A stretch of 64,000 nucleotides of DNA from Nonomuraea soli (GCF_013761175.1 NZ_JACDUR010000001.1:558001-622000), one strand, 5' to 3'; positions 49,545-58,755 are shown, counted from the stretch's first letter. Numbers and translations are program-made. The notes: generated by a model from the sequence alone, not told the origin.

Positions 49545-50828
49545 TCAGGCATCGGCCCGCTCCAGAACGGGACTCTTCTGCTGCTGGGGCTCGTGCTGGT
49601 CGGGCAGCGCCAGCTTGTACAGCGGCAGAGCGCCGGCGGTGGTGATCACGGCGACGAGCACGAGCATGGCGAACAGCTCGCTGGTGATCATCCCCTGGGC
49701 CAGGCCGATGTTGATGAAGATGAGGATCATCAGCCCGCGCGCGTTCATGAGTCCGCCCACGGCGTACGATTCGCGCCAGCCGAATCCCATGCCCCGCATC
49801 GCCAGCGCGCACCCGAAGTACTTGCCGACGAAGCCCGCGACGAAGATCAGGCCGAAGGCCAGCAGCATCGCGCCGCCCGCGATGCCGCCGAGCTGCGTGT
49901 TGAGCCCGGAGAAGGTGAAGAAGACCGGCAGCAGCAACGTCGAGACGACCTCCATCATGCGGCCGTGCAGCGCGTCGCGGAAGGCGGGATCGCGCGGCAT
50001 CGCCAGCCCGGCGACGAAGCCGCCGAAGACCGCGTAGACGCCGATCCAGTCAGTGATCCACCCGGAGGTGAGCGCCACCAGGATGACCACGTACACGGTT
50101 GTGGGGCTGAACCTGCCGGTCCTGGCCACCGCCGTGCCCAGCGGACGCAGCAGGGGGCGGACCACCAGCAACATCACCGCTGCGAACACCGCCGCCAGCA
50201 CGATGGTCGGCACCGCTCCCTCGAAGCCGCGTCCCAGGTGCACCGCCGTCAGTACGGCCAGCAGGCACCAGGCCAGCGCGTCGTCGATGGAGGCGGCCAG
50301 CAGGCTGAGCCGGCCGAGCCGGCTGTTCTCCAGCCCGCGCTCGTACAGGATCCTGGCCAGCATCGGGAAGGCCGTCAGCGACAACGCGCCACCGACGAAC
50401 AGGGCGAACTCCCACCGGCTCACGTCGGGCACGGAGAGCATGTCGTACAGCAGTAGTCCGGCGCCGCCGCCGAGGGCCAGCGCGGGAACGATGCCCGAGG
50501 CCGCCAGCGCCGAGCCCTTGCGCACCTCGCCCGGGCTCTTGGCGCTGTGGTCCATCCCGGCGCCGACCAGGAACATGTAGAGGGTCAGCCCGATCGTGGA
50601 CAGCACGTACAGCACCGGCCGGACATCCTGCGGGAACAGCGCCGCCTGGGCCTCGGGGAACAGCCAGCCGAACAGGGTCGGGCCGAGCAGCACGCCGGCG
50701 ACCATCTCGCCGAGCACGCGCGGCTGCATCACCATCATGGCCAGGCGGCCGCAGATCGCCGAGGTCAGCAGGATGACGACCAGCGCGGGGAAGACCTTGA
50801 GGACCAGCTCAAGGTTGGGGTCGAGCAT
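49545..50828 (-). CDS. CPA2-type cation/proton antiporter
   Basis: Membrane transporter of 427 residues with about 12 helices. The fold is that of Na+/H+ or K+/H+ exchangers (LLTSAICGRLAMMVMQPRVLGEMVAGVLLGPT at the start; ASIDDALAWCLLA holds the paired acidic residues for ion binding; GGLMNARGLMILI). Such antiporters are often found in actinomycete biosynthetic clusters, where they may provide self-protection or export. The ATG lies inside the end of the P450 gene (20-base overlap). Confidence 0.9.
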   Translation of the reverse strand: MLDPNLELVLKVFPALVVILLTSAICGRLAMMVMQPRVLGEMVAGVLLGPTLFGWLFPEAQAALFPQDVRPVLYVLSTIGLTLYMFLVGAGMDHSAKSPGEVRKGSALAASGIVPALALGGGAGLLLYDMLSVPDVSRWEFALFVGGALSLTAFPMLARILYERGLENSRLGRLSLLAASIDDALAWCLLAVLTAVHLGRGFEGAVPTIVLAAVFAAVMLLVVRPLLRPLGTAVARTGRFSPTTVYVVILVALTSGWITDWIGVYAVFGGFVAGLAMPRDPAFRDALHGRMMEVVSTLLLPVFFTFSGLNTQLGGIAGGAMLLAFGLIFVAGFVGKYFGCALAMRGMGFGWRESYAVGGLMNARGLMILIFINIGLAQGMITSELFAMLVLVAVITTAGALPLYKLALPDQHEPQQQKSPVLERADA

Positions 50829-52128
50829 GCGCGTTCTCCTCTCGTTCGAAGTGGCGGGCGCACAGGCGCTGCCTGCGGGCGTCCCACACCATGTAGGTGC
50901 CGAGCACGAGCTGGACGAGGCTGCGCCAGACGTCCTCCCACCGGTCGCGCAGGCGCATGAGCGCCAGGGCGCCGGGCGCGGGCACGCCGCCGGGCGTGGT
51001 GATCAGGCAGGGTCCCCGGTTGGGCATCGACCTGGTGTGCGAGGCGGCAGAGTGCAGCGCGTGGCGGCCGAGGATCTCCTCGGTGACCGCGCGCATGGCG
51101 ATCGGCGCCAGCCGCCAGGCCGGGCACGGCCGGTTGGCGGCCACGCCGAACGGCAGGTGGTGGGGCCACCGGGGACGGTCGGGATCGAAACGGCCGGGCT
51201 GGGGAGTCCCGGCGTGGTGGAAGGCGGGGTAGTCGAAGCACAGCACGGACCCGGCGGGGATGCGGCCGCCCCCGCCGAGCTCGATGTCGGCGACGGTGAC
51301 GCGATGGGCGATGCCGAACAGCGGGTAGAGCCGCATCGTCTCCGCCATCACCCGGTCGAGATGGCCGGGCTCGCCCGCCCTGGCCCGCCGCTGCGCCGCC
51401 GGATGCCGGGCCAGGACCAGCAGCAGGTGGGCCATGGCCTCCGACATCTGCACGACCGCGGTGACGAAGAAGGTGCCCTGCAGGTAGAGCGCGCGCTCCT
51501 CGTCGGACAGGCCTTCGGGCAGCGGCAGCCGTACCCGGTGCAGATTGGCCTCCAGGTAGGCGGTCAGCCGCTCACGCCGATCCATGTGGCGCAGCCCACA
51601 GCACTTGAGCGCGGTGGCGACGTCACCGGCGGCGCCCACGATGAGCTCGCGCGCCTTCGGCGGGCAGCGCTCTGCGAAGACCAGCTCGTAGGAGAACTCC
51701 GCCCACAGCGGCATCATCAGGTCGCGCAGCCGGACCCGTCCCGAGGTGCCGATCACGGTCGTGGCCGTGCAGCGACGGGCGAGCTCCTCGATCTCCGCGC
51801 GCCGTACGGACAGCAAGGCCCTGGTGGTGAGCGCCACGGCGGTGTAGCGCTCACCGGCTTCCAGGTGCTCCTGGTGGATCTCGGCACCGGGCGACAGCCA
51901 GTACCAGAACAGGTCCGACAGGGCCGCGCCCTTGCTGCGGCCGATCGCGGCCGGATGGCCGTAGATCTCCTCGAACCGGTCGGCGGTGACCAGCTCGCCG
52001 GGGACGGTGATGCCGTCGTCGCCGTTGATCCGCGCGAACAGCCGCGTGCGCAGGGCCACGATCCGGTCCGGCAGCCACCACGGCAGGCCTGCCACGACGA
52101 CGGCGGCGGCCGCCAGGAGGATCAGCAT
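50809..52128 (-). CDS. Atypical membrane-anchored cytochrome P450
   Basis: Haem enzyme of 439 residues. The N-terminus is a membrane helix (LILLAAAAVVVAGLPWW), rare in bacterial P450s. The ExxR motif is ETMR in VMAETMRLYP. The I-helix region (FFVTAVVQMSEAMAHLL) lacks the acid-alcohol pair that normally protonates oxygen, and the haem-cysteine loop (FGVAANRPCPAW) is one residue longer than FxxGxRxCxG and lacks the second glycine. These changes suggest a peroxygenase, isomerase or dehydrating role rather than a standard monooxygenase. Overlaps the FMN enzyme by 7 bases and the antiporter by 20. Confidence 0.85.
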   Translation of the reverse strand: MLILLAAAAVVVAGLPWWLPDRIVALRTRLFARINGDDGITVPGELVTADRFEEIYGHPAAIGRSKGAALSDLFWYWLSPGAEIHQEHLEAGERYTAVALTTRALLSVRRAEIEELARRCTATTVIGTSGRVRLRDLMMPLWAEFSYELVFAERCPPKARELIVGAAGDVATALKCCGLRHMDRRERLTAYLEANLHRVRLPLPEGLSDEERALYLQGTFFVTAVVQMSEAMAHLLLVLARHPAAQRRARAGEPGHLDRVMAETMRLYPLFGIAHRVTVADIELGGGGRIPAGSVLCFDYPAFHHAGTPQPGRFDPDRPRWPHHLPFGVAANRPCPAWRLAPIAMRAVTEEILGRHALHSAASHTRSMPNRGPCLITTPGGVPAPGALALMRLRDRWEDVWRSLVQLVLGTYMVWDARRQRLCARHFEREENAHARPQP

Positions 52129-53150
52129 GGCCGTCTCACCAGGTCGGGGCCGATGTCGTCCAGGCCCGCGCAGCCGCACATCGTCAGCGCGTACTCCAGC
52201 TCGTCGCGCAGGGTGGACAGCACGCGGGTCACGCCCGGCTCGCCGCCGGCCGCCAGCCCCCACAACACCGGGCGGCCGACCGCGACCGCGTCGGCGCCCA
52301 GCGCCAGCGCCTTGACGACGTCGGTGCCGCGCCGCACGCCGCCGTCGAGCAGCACGGGTACGGCCCCGCCTACGGCCTGGGCGATCCCCGGCAGCACCTC
52401 GACGGTGGCCGGGACCGTGTCGAGCTGGCGCCCGCCGTGGTTGGAGACCACGATCCCGTCGGCGCCGTGGTCGACGGCGAGGCGGGCGTCGTCGGGGCGC
52501 AGCACACCCTTGATCACGATCGGCATCGTCGTCATCTCCCGCAGCAGGGCCAGGTGCTCCCAGCCGAACGCCGGCGACATGACGATGGGCCGCACTCCGT
52601 CGCCGTCGCGCAGGTTCTCGCAGTGCAGGCCCTCGGGCAGGTCGGTGAAGCCCCGGTCGTCGTCGCGGCGCCCCCTGACGGGCGCGTCGACGGTGACGAC
52701 CAGCGCCCTGCATCCGGCCGCCTCGGCGCGGCCGACGATCGAGCGGGTGAAGCCGAGGTCCGGCTGGATGTAGAGCTGGAACCACAACGTCGCCCCCGGC
52801 GCGGCGGCAGCGACGTCCCCGATCCCCACCGTGGACGCCATGCTCACGATCATGATCGTGCCGGTGGCGGCGGCCGCCCGCGCGGTGGCCCGCTCGCCCT
52901 CGGGGTCGGCGAGCCGGTGGAAGGCGGTCGGCGCCACCAGCACCGGCGCCGCCGTCGGGCATCCGAGCAGGGTCATGCCGGTGTCGAGCTTGCCGGCGCC
53001 GCGCAGGACACGAGGAAGCAGCCGCAGCCGCCGGAAGGCCTCCTCGTTGGCGCGCAGGGTGATCCCGTCGCCCGCCCAACCGGCGTAGTAGGCGACGTGC
53101 GCGGGATCCATCCGGGCCTCGGCCTCGGCCCGGTCCGCGGACCAGGACAT
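52122..53150 (-). CDS. FMN-dependent alpha-hydroxy-acid oxidase
   Basis: TIM-barrel flavoenzyme of 342 residues (lactate/glycolate/mandelate oxidase family). VLVAPTAFHRLADPEGE, the lysine in PIVIKGVLRPDDA, and catalytic H in VVSNHGGRQLD are conserved, as is LDGGVRRGTDVVKALALGADAV for phosphate binding. In biosynthetic clusters this type (Hmo-like) oxidises an alpha-hydroxy acid to a keto acid. ATG at 53150 overlaps the FAD enzyme stop. Confidence 0.9.
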   Translation of the reverse strand: MSWSADRAEAEARMDPAHVAYYAGWAGDGITLRANEEAFRRLRLLPRVLRGAGKLDTGMTLLGCPTAAPVLVAPTAFHRLADPEGERATARAAAATGTIMIVSMASTVGIGDVAAAAPGATLWFQLYIQPDLGFTRSIVGRAEAAGCRALVVTVDAPVRGRRDDDRGFTDLPEGLHCENLRDGDGVRPIVMSPAFGWEHLALLREMTTMPIVIKGVLRPDDARLAVDHGADGIVVSNHGGRQLDTVPATVEVLPGIAQAVGGAVPVLLDGGVRRGTDVVKALALGADAVAVGRPVLWGLAAGGEPGVTRVLSTLRDELEYALTMCGCAGLDDIGPDLVRRPC

Positions 53151-54670
53151 CAGCCCATCGCCTCCGCCAGGAAGGCCCGCAGCGGCTCGACGTGCACCTC
53201 GGGCGAGGTCCACTCGTTCTCGAGGTTCTCGGTGATGTGGTGGACGGCGGGCGGCCGGCCCGGCCTGTGGTGGCGCACCACCGGGTGCAGGTAGTGGCCC
53301 TCGGCGGCGCGGGCGGCGTCGTTCTGCCTGATGCGGCCCACGTTGACGTCGAACGGGTCGACCTGGTCGTGGTGCGGGCCGTACTCCAGGGTCACCGCGA
53401 TGTGCTCGCCCTCCTCCAGCCCGACGGGCAGTTCCTCGCGGTAACGTGCGCCGTCGCCGCCGAGGGTGATGACGTCGCTCATCAGCCCGAACTGCTGCCA
53501 CAGCGCCGAGCTGTGGTTGACCCGCGCGATGATCGCGTCGGCGACGGCCTGCGGGTCGGCGGGCAGCTCGCGGTACGGCCACGGCACGCCGTGGTGCCTG
53601 GACTCCAGGATCCGGTGCAGCGCGCGCACGCCGTACCTGAACCCGTGGATGAAGCCGCTCGTGCCGCGCTTGAAGTCGCGCGACTGGGTGATGGTGCCGG
53701 CGAAGTAGAGCCCCGGCACGTTGACCGACTCGTAGGCGGGGGTGACCTCGGGGAACCTGCCGTCGATGACCAGTGCGGGCGCCACCTCCTCGGCGAAGAT
53801 CGAGGAGTCGAAGCGGAAGCCCGTGCAGACGATCACCCGGTCGTAGGGGATGTCCTTGGTGATCTCGTTGGCCCTGGCGAAGGCGACCGTCACCAGGTAG
53901 GTGCCGTCGACCTGGCGGGTGATCTGCCTGACGTCGCCGTCGAGCACGGCGTTCTGCGATTTGAGCTGGTAGGTGTCGAGGAAGTTGTTGTTGACCGCGC
54001 GCACGTGGCCGACGTAGTGCGTGCGCCAGGCCATGCGGATCGAGTGCGGTCCCGCGACGTGCACCACGGCGGCCGTCTCGACGAGGTTGTCGGCGGTCTC
54101 GAAGGCGGAGTTGCCCTTGCCGATGATCAGGACCCGCTGGTTGAGGTAGCTCTCGGGCGCGGTGTCGGCGCTGCCGTACAGCTCGGCCTCCTCGATGCCG
54201 GGGATGGCCGGGACGTTGGGCCTGCTGACGCCGGTGGCGACGACCAGGCGCCTGGCGCGATGGCGGCCGTCGACGACGAAGTCGTCGCCGCTGCGGGTGA
54301 TGTGCCTCACCGGGGTGTCGTAGGCGATGGGAAGGCCGCAGGCCTCGGCGTAGTCGCCCAGGTAGCGGACCATGTCGTCGGCGTCGGGGAAGTAGCGGTC
54401 GCTGTAGCCGGTGAACAGCAGGGCGGGATCGTCCGATAACAGCGAGTTCCAGTCCATGCGGAGTCTGAGCTCGGGGTCCTCCCATCCGGTGTGCTTCTTG
54501 TTGATCGAGATGAGCGTGCGGTGGCGGGGAAAGGTGCGGAAGAACGTGCCGGGGGAGGGGCCCGCCTCCAGGATGAGGTGACGGCGACCGGCCCTGTGCA
54601 GGTGGTGGCCGAGCTGGAGCCCGGCGGGACCGGCGCCGATGACGAGATAGTCGTAAGTGGTTGAAATCAC
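53150..54670 (-). CDS. FAD-dependent monooxygenase-like oxidoreductase
   Basis: Flavoprotein of 506 residues. FAD motif LVIGAGPAGLQLG (9-21), second Rossmann motif VLIIGKGNSAFETAD, and VIVCTGFRFD are those of the FMO/FOXRED2-like group, but the FxGxxxH-x3-W/Y fingerprint of classical monooxygenases is missing. The C-terminal 130 residues are an extension with many histidines (GHYLHPVVRHHRPGRPPAVHH). GTG at 54670 follows the ligase by 3 bases. It could oxygenate or oxidise an amine or carbonyl group of a bound intermediate; substrate unknown. Confidence 0.88.
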   Translation of the reverse strand: MISTTYDYLVIGAGPAGLQLGHHLHRAGRRHLILEAGPSPGTFFRTFPRHRTLISINKKHTGWEDPELRLRMDWNSLLSDDPALLFTGYSDRYFPDADDMVRYLGDYAEACGLPIAYDTPVRHITRSGDDFVVDGRHRARRLVVATGVSRPNVPAIPGIEEAELYGSADTAPESYLNQRVLIIGKGNSAFETADNLVETAAVVHVAGPHSIRMAWRTHYVGHVRAVNNNFLDTYQLKSQNAVLDGDVRQITRQVDGTYLVTVAFARANEITKDIPYDRVIVCTGFRFDSSIFAEEVAPALVIDGRFPEVTPAYESVNVPGLYFAGTITQSRDFKRGTSGFIHGFRYGVRALHRILESRHHGVPWPYRELPADPQAVADAIIARVNHSSALWQQFGLMSDVITLGGDGARYREELPVGLEEGEHIAVTLEYGPHHDQVDPFDVNVGRIRQNDAARAAEGHYLHPVVRHHRPGRPPAVHHITENLENEWTSPEVHVEPLRAFLAEAMG

Positions 54671-54673
54671 AAC

Positions 54674-56107
54674 TCATTGTTGGCGGGGGTTTCTCAGAGA
54701 TTGCTCAGAGCCCAGCAGCGCCCGCTTGTCCGGCTTGCCGCTGGGCGCGACCGGCACGCCCGTCACGACGGTGACGGTCTTCGGGACGTGGTCGGCGCCC
54801 AGTTCCCGGCGCACGAGCGCGGCCAGCTCCTCCTGGTCCGGCGCGCGATCCGCGGCGGGCATCACGAACGCGTGCACCGCCTCCCCGGTGTCGTCGTCGG
54901 GCGCCCCGGCCACGTAGGCCTCCGCGACGCCGGGATGGGAGGCCAGCACCCGCTCGATCGGGCCCGCGTACACCACCATCGCGTTCACCATGATCACGTC
55001 GCGGGTGCGGCCGTCGAGACGGAGGAAACCGCCGTCCATGCGCCCCAGGTCGCGGGTGTTGATCCAGCCGTCGTGGGGCGCCGCGCCCCAGTAGCCGGTC
55101 ATCATGTACGGGCTGCGGACATGGACCTCGCCGTCCCTGATGGCGACCTCGACGTTCGGATGCGGCCTGCCGACCGAGTCCGCCGCCCCGGGCAGGTCCT
55201 CGGGGGTGAGCATGGAGATCGAGCCCGCCTCCGTCTGGCCGTACCCCTGGAAGAGCACGGGCCCGAGCCGCTCGGCGGCCTGCGCCAGCCGGGCCGGGCT
55301 GATCGGCGAGCCGGAGACCATCAACGCCTTCAGACTGCTGACGTCCACCCCGGGCTCCTGGAGCATCCCGTGCAGCCGGGGGACGGTGATGATCGCGCCG
55401 GTGATGCGATGGCGCTCGATCGCATGCGGGAACAGCGGGCGGCCGTCGTCCTCCGGGATCACCGCCACACCCCCGCCCAGCAGGCACGGGGCGACGAACT
55501 CCAGCACGACCATGCTGGCCAGGGTGCCGAACAGCAGATAACGCTCGAACGCCTCGGCGAAGCGGGCGGCGACGGGCGACCACACGCGCGGCTGCCAGGC
55601 CCAGTGCTCGCCGAGCGCCCGGTAGGTGAACGCGCAGCCCTTCGGGCGGCCGGTGCTGCCGCTGGTGAAGGCCAGCAGGGCGACGTCGCCGGGCCGTGCG
55701 GTCTGCTCCAGGGGGCCGCCGTCGCCTGGCAGCGTGAGCAGCTCCTCGATCACGAGCGTTCGGGCGTGCGGCGTGCTCGCGTTCATCCGATCCACCAGCA
55801 CCGCCTCGACCCCCATCGACAGCACGTGGGCGAGCTGCGCCGGCGGATAGCCCGGCCGCACGCCCACCACCCGGCAGCCGATCGTGTGCAGCGCCAGGTG
55901 CGCGGCCAGCGCCTCCGGCGTCACCTCCGTGCGTACGGCCACGCCCGTGCCGGGGCCGAGCCCCGCCGCCCTCATCGCCGCCGCCAGCCGCCTGATCAGC
56001 CCGAGCAGCTCGCCCCGGCTGACGACCCTGGACCCATGCTCGACCACCGGCCGGTCCGAGGCCTTGCCGAGAGTTTCGAGCAGGGGGTGTGGAAACAGAT
56101 CCGCCAT
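54674..56107 (-). CDS. AMP-dependent acyl/aminoacyl synthetase
   Basis: Adenylating enzyme of 477 residues, first gene of the leftward string. Phosphate loop LLAFTSGSTGRPKGCAF, VLFQGYGQTEAGS, NTRDLGRMDGGFLRLDGRTRD, and the catalytic lysine in PSGKPDKRALL are intact. Shorter than FadD proteins and close to stand-alone CoA or amino-acid ligases. No carrier protein or condensation domain gene is near, so the product is likely a CoA ester or a free adenylate transferred to a small molecule. It diverges from the sulfotransferase across 50 bases. Confidence 0.9.
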   Translation of the reverse strand: MADLFPHPLLETLGKASDRPVVEHGSRVVSRGELLGLIRRLAAAMRAAGLGPGTGVAVRTEVTPEALAAHLALHTIGCRVVGVRPGYPPAQLAHVLSMGVEAVLVDRMNASTPHARTLVIEELLTLPGDGGPLEQTARPGDVALLAFTSGSTGRPKGCAFTYRALGEHWAWQPRVWSPVAARFAEAFERYLLFGTLASMVVLEFVAPCLLGGGVAVIPEDDGRPLFPHAIERHRITGAIITVPRLHGMLQEPGVDVSSLKALMVSGSPISPARLAQAAERLGPVLFQGYGQTEAGSISMLTPEDLPGAADSVGRPHPNVEVAIRDGEVHVRSPYMMTGYWGAAPHDGWINTRDLGRMDGGFLRLDGRTRDVIMVNAMVVYAGPIERVLASHPGVAEAYVAGAPDDDTGEAVHAFVMPAADRAPDQEELAALVRRELGADHVPKTVTVVTGVPVAPSGKPDKRALLGSEQSLRNPRQQ

Positions 56108-56157
56108 GGTTCATTGGTAGACGGCGCAGATCAGAGTTCGATCGGAAAGGCATCCGG

Positions 56158-56847
56158 ATGAAAGTGATCGGCGCGGGGTTCGGGCGCACCGGGACCAGGT
56201 CGTTACAGGCCGCGCTCGACCTGCTCGGCTACGGCCCGTGCTACCACATGGCCACCGTCATCGACCAGCCGCGCAGGGTACGCCAGTGGCTGGAGATCGG
56301 CGAGGGTCGCCCGGCCGACTGGGACGAGGTGTTCGCCGGTTTCCACTCGGCCGTCGACTGGCCCGCCGCCTCCTACTGGCAGGAGCTCGCCGACCGCTAT
56401 CCCGACGCCAAGATCGTCCTCACCGTGCGTGATCCCGGCGCCTGGTACGACAGCGTCAGCGCCACCATCTTCCGCAGCGCGCTCGCCGAAGGCCGTCCGG
56501 CGCCGCTGCGGCGGCGGATCACGCGCTGGCTGGTGGCCCGCCGCGCGCCCGACTTCGCCCTGTACCCGCGCATGGCCAGGGCGACCATCATGGACCGCGT
56601 CTTCGACGGCCGCGTCGGCGACCGGGCCCACGTGCTGGAGGTGTTCGACCGGCACGTGGAGCGGGTGCGCGCGACCCTGCCAGAGGAGCGGCTGCTGGTC
56701 TTCGACGTGCGGGAGGGGTGGGGGCCGCTGTGCGCCTTCCTTGGCGTGCCGGTGCCACCCGCGCCGTTCCCGCAGGCCAACGAACGGACCGCGTGGTGGG
56801 GCAAGCGGGCGCGCAGGAGGGCGAGGCTGATCGTGCTGGGGCGGTGA
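56158..56847 (+). CDS. Sulfotransferase family protein
   Basis: Protein of 229 residues; ATG at 56158 with GAAAGG 7 bases upstream. The 5'-PAPS loop is GAGFGRTGTRSLQAALDLLG (4-23) and the second motif KIVLTVRDPGAWYDSVSA is clear, as in eukaryote-like Sulfotransfer_4 proteins. It would transfer a sulfate group to an alcohol or amine. It shares a promoter region with the ligase gene and may belong to the same cluster. Confidence 0.88.
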   Translation: MKVIGAGFGRTGTRSLQAALDLLGYGPCYHMATVIDQPRRVRQWLEIGEGRPADWDEVFAGFHSAVDWPAASYWQELADRYPDAKIVLTVRDPGAWYDSVSATIFRSALAEGRPAPLRRRITRWLVARRAPDFALYPRMARATIMDRVFDGRVGDRAHVLEVFDRHVERVRATLPEERLLVFDVREGWGPLCAFLGVPVPPAPFPQANERTAWWGKRARRRARLIVLGR

Positions 56848-56959
56848 GATGCCACTCCGAGTCGGACCCTAGCGGGCCTGCTCGATGCTACGCTCGCGCC
56901 CTGGACGGTCCCGGCCGGAGGCTCCGCGGCCCTGAGCGGAGCGGAACAGGGTTCACCAC

Positions 56960-57634
56960 ATGGCCGAGAACGCGCACGACCCTGGGATGAGCCGGTTGGC
57001 CGCCGAGCCATGGCTCTATTTCTTCTTGAGCCACGCACACGTGAAGCCGCACCATCTGATCGACGACGATCCCGGTCGCCTTGTCATGACCTTCTTCCGG
57101 GACCTGTGCCAGCACCTCATGCAGATGACGAACTGTCCGGGCGGGGAACTGCCCGGTTACGTCGATCTGAGCATGCGCAGCGGCACTGAATGGGACCCCG
57201 AGATAAAACGCGCGCTCGGTGTGTGCCGGGCCTTCGTCCCGCTGTACGGCCCCCGCTACTTCGCCAGCGAATACTGTGCCATGGAATGGGGGGCCTTCTC
57301 CCATCGGGAACAACTGCATCGGAAGGCGAGCACGGTCAGCTCCACGCAGAGGGCGATCGTCCCTGTGCTGTGGTCGCACTTCGATCCCGGCGGAGCCCCC
57401 CAGGTGGCACGCAACATTCAGCTCACGAGTTTTGACATGGACGCCCGGTATCGCCGGATCGGGATATACGGCCTGCTGTCCACCAAACGTTGGGACGATT
57501 ACGACACAGCCACCTACGAGATCGCGCGTGACATCGTGGAGACGGCGGAGTTGACGCAGATCGAGCCCTGCGATCCCTCGATGTTCGACAGCATCGAGAA
57601 TCCCTTCCAGGGGACAATTGAGGTGGGTCCGTGA
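56960..57634 (+). CDS. FxsC-like TIR-domain protein
   Basis: Protein of 224 residues dominated by a TIR fold (17-175). YFFLSHAH starts strand A; FVPLYGPRYFASEYCAMEW (92-110) holds the C-x-x-E glutamate (E109) that is catalytic in NAD-cleaving TIR proteins. Family resemblance is to FxsC, found with cyclophane RiPP (FxSxx-COOH) genes. A hairpin (56921-56927/56936-56942) lies in the leader. GC content is lower than in neighbouring genes. The stop overlaps the second TIR gene (GTGA). Confidence 0.85.
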   Translation: MAENAHDPGMSRLAAEPWLYFFLSHAHVKPHHLIDDDPGRLVMTFFRDLCQHLMQMTNCPGGELPGYVDLSMRSGTEWDPEIKRALGVCRAFVPLYGPRYFASEYCAMEWGAFSHREQLHRKASTVSSTQRAIVPVLWSHFDPGGAPQVARNIQLTSFDMDARYRRIGIYGLLSTKRWDDYDTATYEIARDIVETAELTQIEPCDPSMFDSIENPFQGTIEVGP

Positions 57635-58755
57635 ATGCCATCGACGCCGCCAATGACGACTCGCAGGCCCCGCTCTTCTTTCTCAGTTACGCGCATACGC
57701 CCAGAGTCGGTGCGGAAGAGCGCGGTGATCCGAACATCTGGGTCGCCAAGTTGTTCCGTGATCTGTGTGATCAGATCACGCTGTTGCTGGACGAGCCGAT
57801 CGATGGATCGCTTGGTTTCATGGACAAGTCGCTGGAGTCTGGCCAGAACTGGTCGCAGGAGCTCAGCGTGGCACTGGCCACCTGCAAGGTTTTCGTGCCG
57901 CTCTATTCTCCGCGCTACTTCGCAAGCGAGAGCTGCGGCAGGGAATGGGCCGCGTTCACGCAGAGTCGGCATCAGCATGACAACGCCTCGAGTCCGATCC
58001 TGCCGGCGATCTGGGTGCCCGTTAACTCTGCCGACCTGCCCACACTGGCGCGGAACATCCAGCATGCGCACGCCGATCTGGGGCCCCGATACGCCGAAAA
58101 CGGCTTCTACGGGCTGATGAAGCTCTCCAGGTATCGTCAACAGTACAGCCGCGCCGTGTACGAGCTGGCGAGAGGGATCGTCGAGGTAGCCGAACGCTCC
58201 GATGCCCCGGCGGGGGAGCCGGTCGACTTCCTGTCAGTCAGGAGCGCCTTCGATTTCGAGGACGCGCGGCCGATCGTCCGTGTGACCGTCCTGGCCTCCA
58301 GCCTTGGCGGACTGCCACGATCTCGCGATCCGTACTTCTATGGGCGCAGCTCCATCGAGTGGAGTCCGTTTCGCGATCGCCATTCCAGCCGGCCGCTCGG
58401 AGACGTCCTGGAGGGTTTCCTCGCGTCTCTCGGATACCAAGTCGAGGTCCGTGACTTCGGTGAGCGTATGCGGACCGGAACTCAAACGGCGGAGCCGGAG
58501 GTGGTGATCGCCGATCCATGGCTGCTGGCACATCCGGATCACTCGGAGGATGTGGCCGCGCTCGCCGAGATGCAGTCGTCGCGCGTGGCCATCCTGGCTC
58601 CGTGGAACCCCGACGACGAGCAGTTGCCCGCCGCCGCCGATCTCCCGGCGGACCTGCGAGTGACGCCGGTCAGTAGCGCCGAGGACGTCGGCAGGACGGT
58701 CTCTGCGGTTCTCGCCAAGCTCACCCAAGAATCCGGCGGCGATCCCGGCCTCTGA
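57631..58755 (+). CDS. fxsC: FxsC-like TIR protein with C-terminal extension
   Basis: Protein of 374 residues; GTG at 57631 with GAGGTGGG 2-3 bases away. The TIR domain (14-190) begins PLFFLSYAHTP and has FVPLYSPRYFASESCGREW, again with C-x-x-E (E105). Residues 215-374 form a second alpha/beta domain (RVTVLASSLGGLPRSRDP; VAILAPWNPDDEQLP) that is lacking in the first protein. The order and size match FxsC of FxSxx-COOH RiPP loci, but no precursor, radical SAM or NB-ARC gene is adjacent. NADase activity is inferred from the conserved glutamate. Confidence 0.87.
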   Translation: MNAIDAANDDSQAPLFFLSYAHTPRVGAEERGDPNIWVAKLFRDLCDQITLLLDEPIDGSLGFMDKSLESGQNWSQELSVALATCKVFVPLYSPRYFASESCGREWAAFTQSRHQHDNASSPILPAIWVPVNSADLPTLARNIQHAHADLGPRYAENGFYGLMKLSRYRQQYSRAVYELARGIVEVAERSDAPAGEPVDFLSVRSAFDFEDARPIVRVTVLASSLGGLPRSRDPYFYGRSSIEWSPFRDRHSSRPLGDVLEGFLASLGYQVEVRDFGERMRTGTQTAEPEVVIADPWLLAHPDHSEDVAALAEMQSSRVAILAPWNPDDEQLPAAADLPADLRVTPVSSAEDVGRTVSAVLAKLTQESGGDPGL

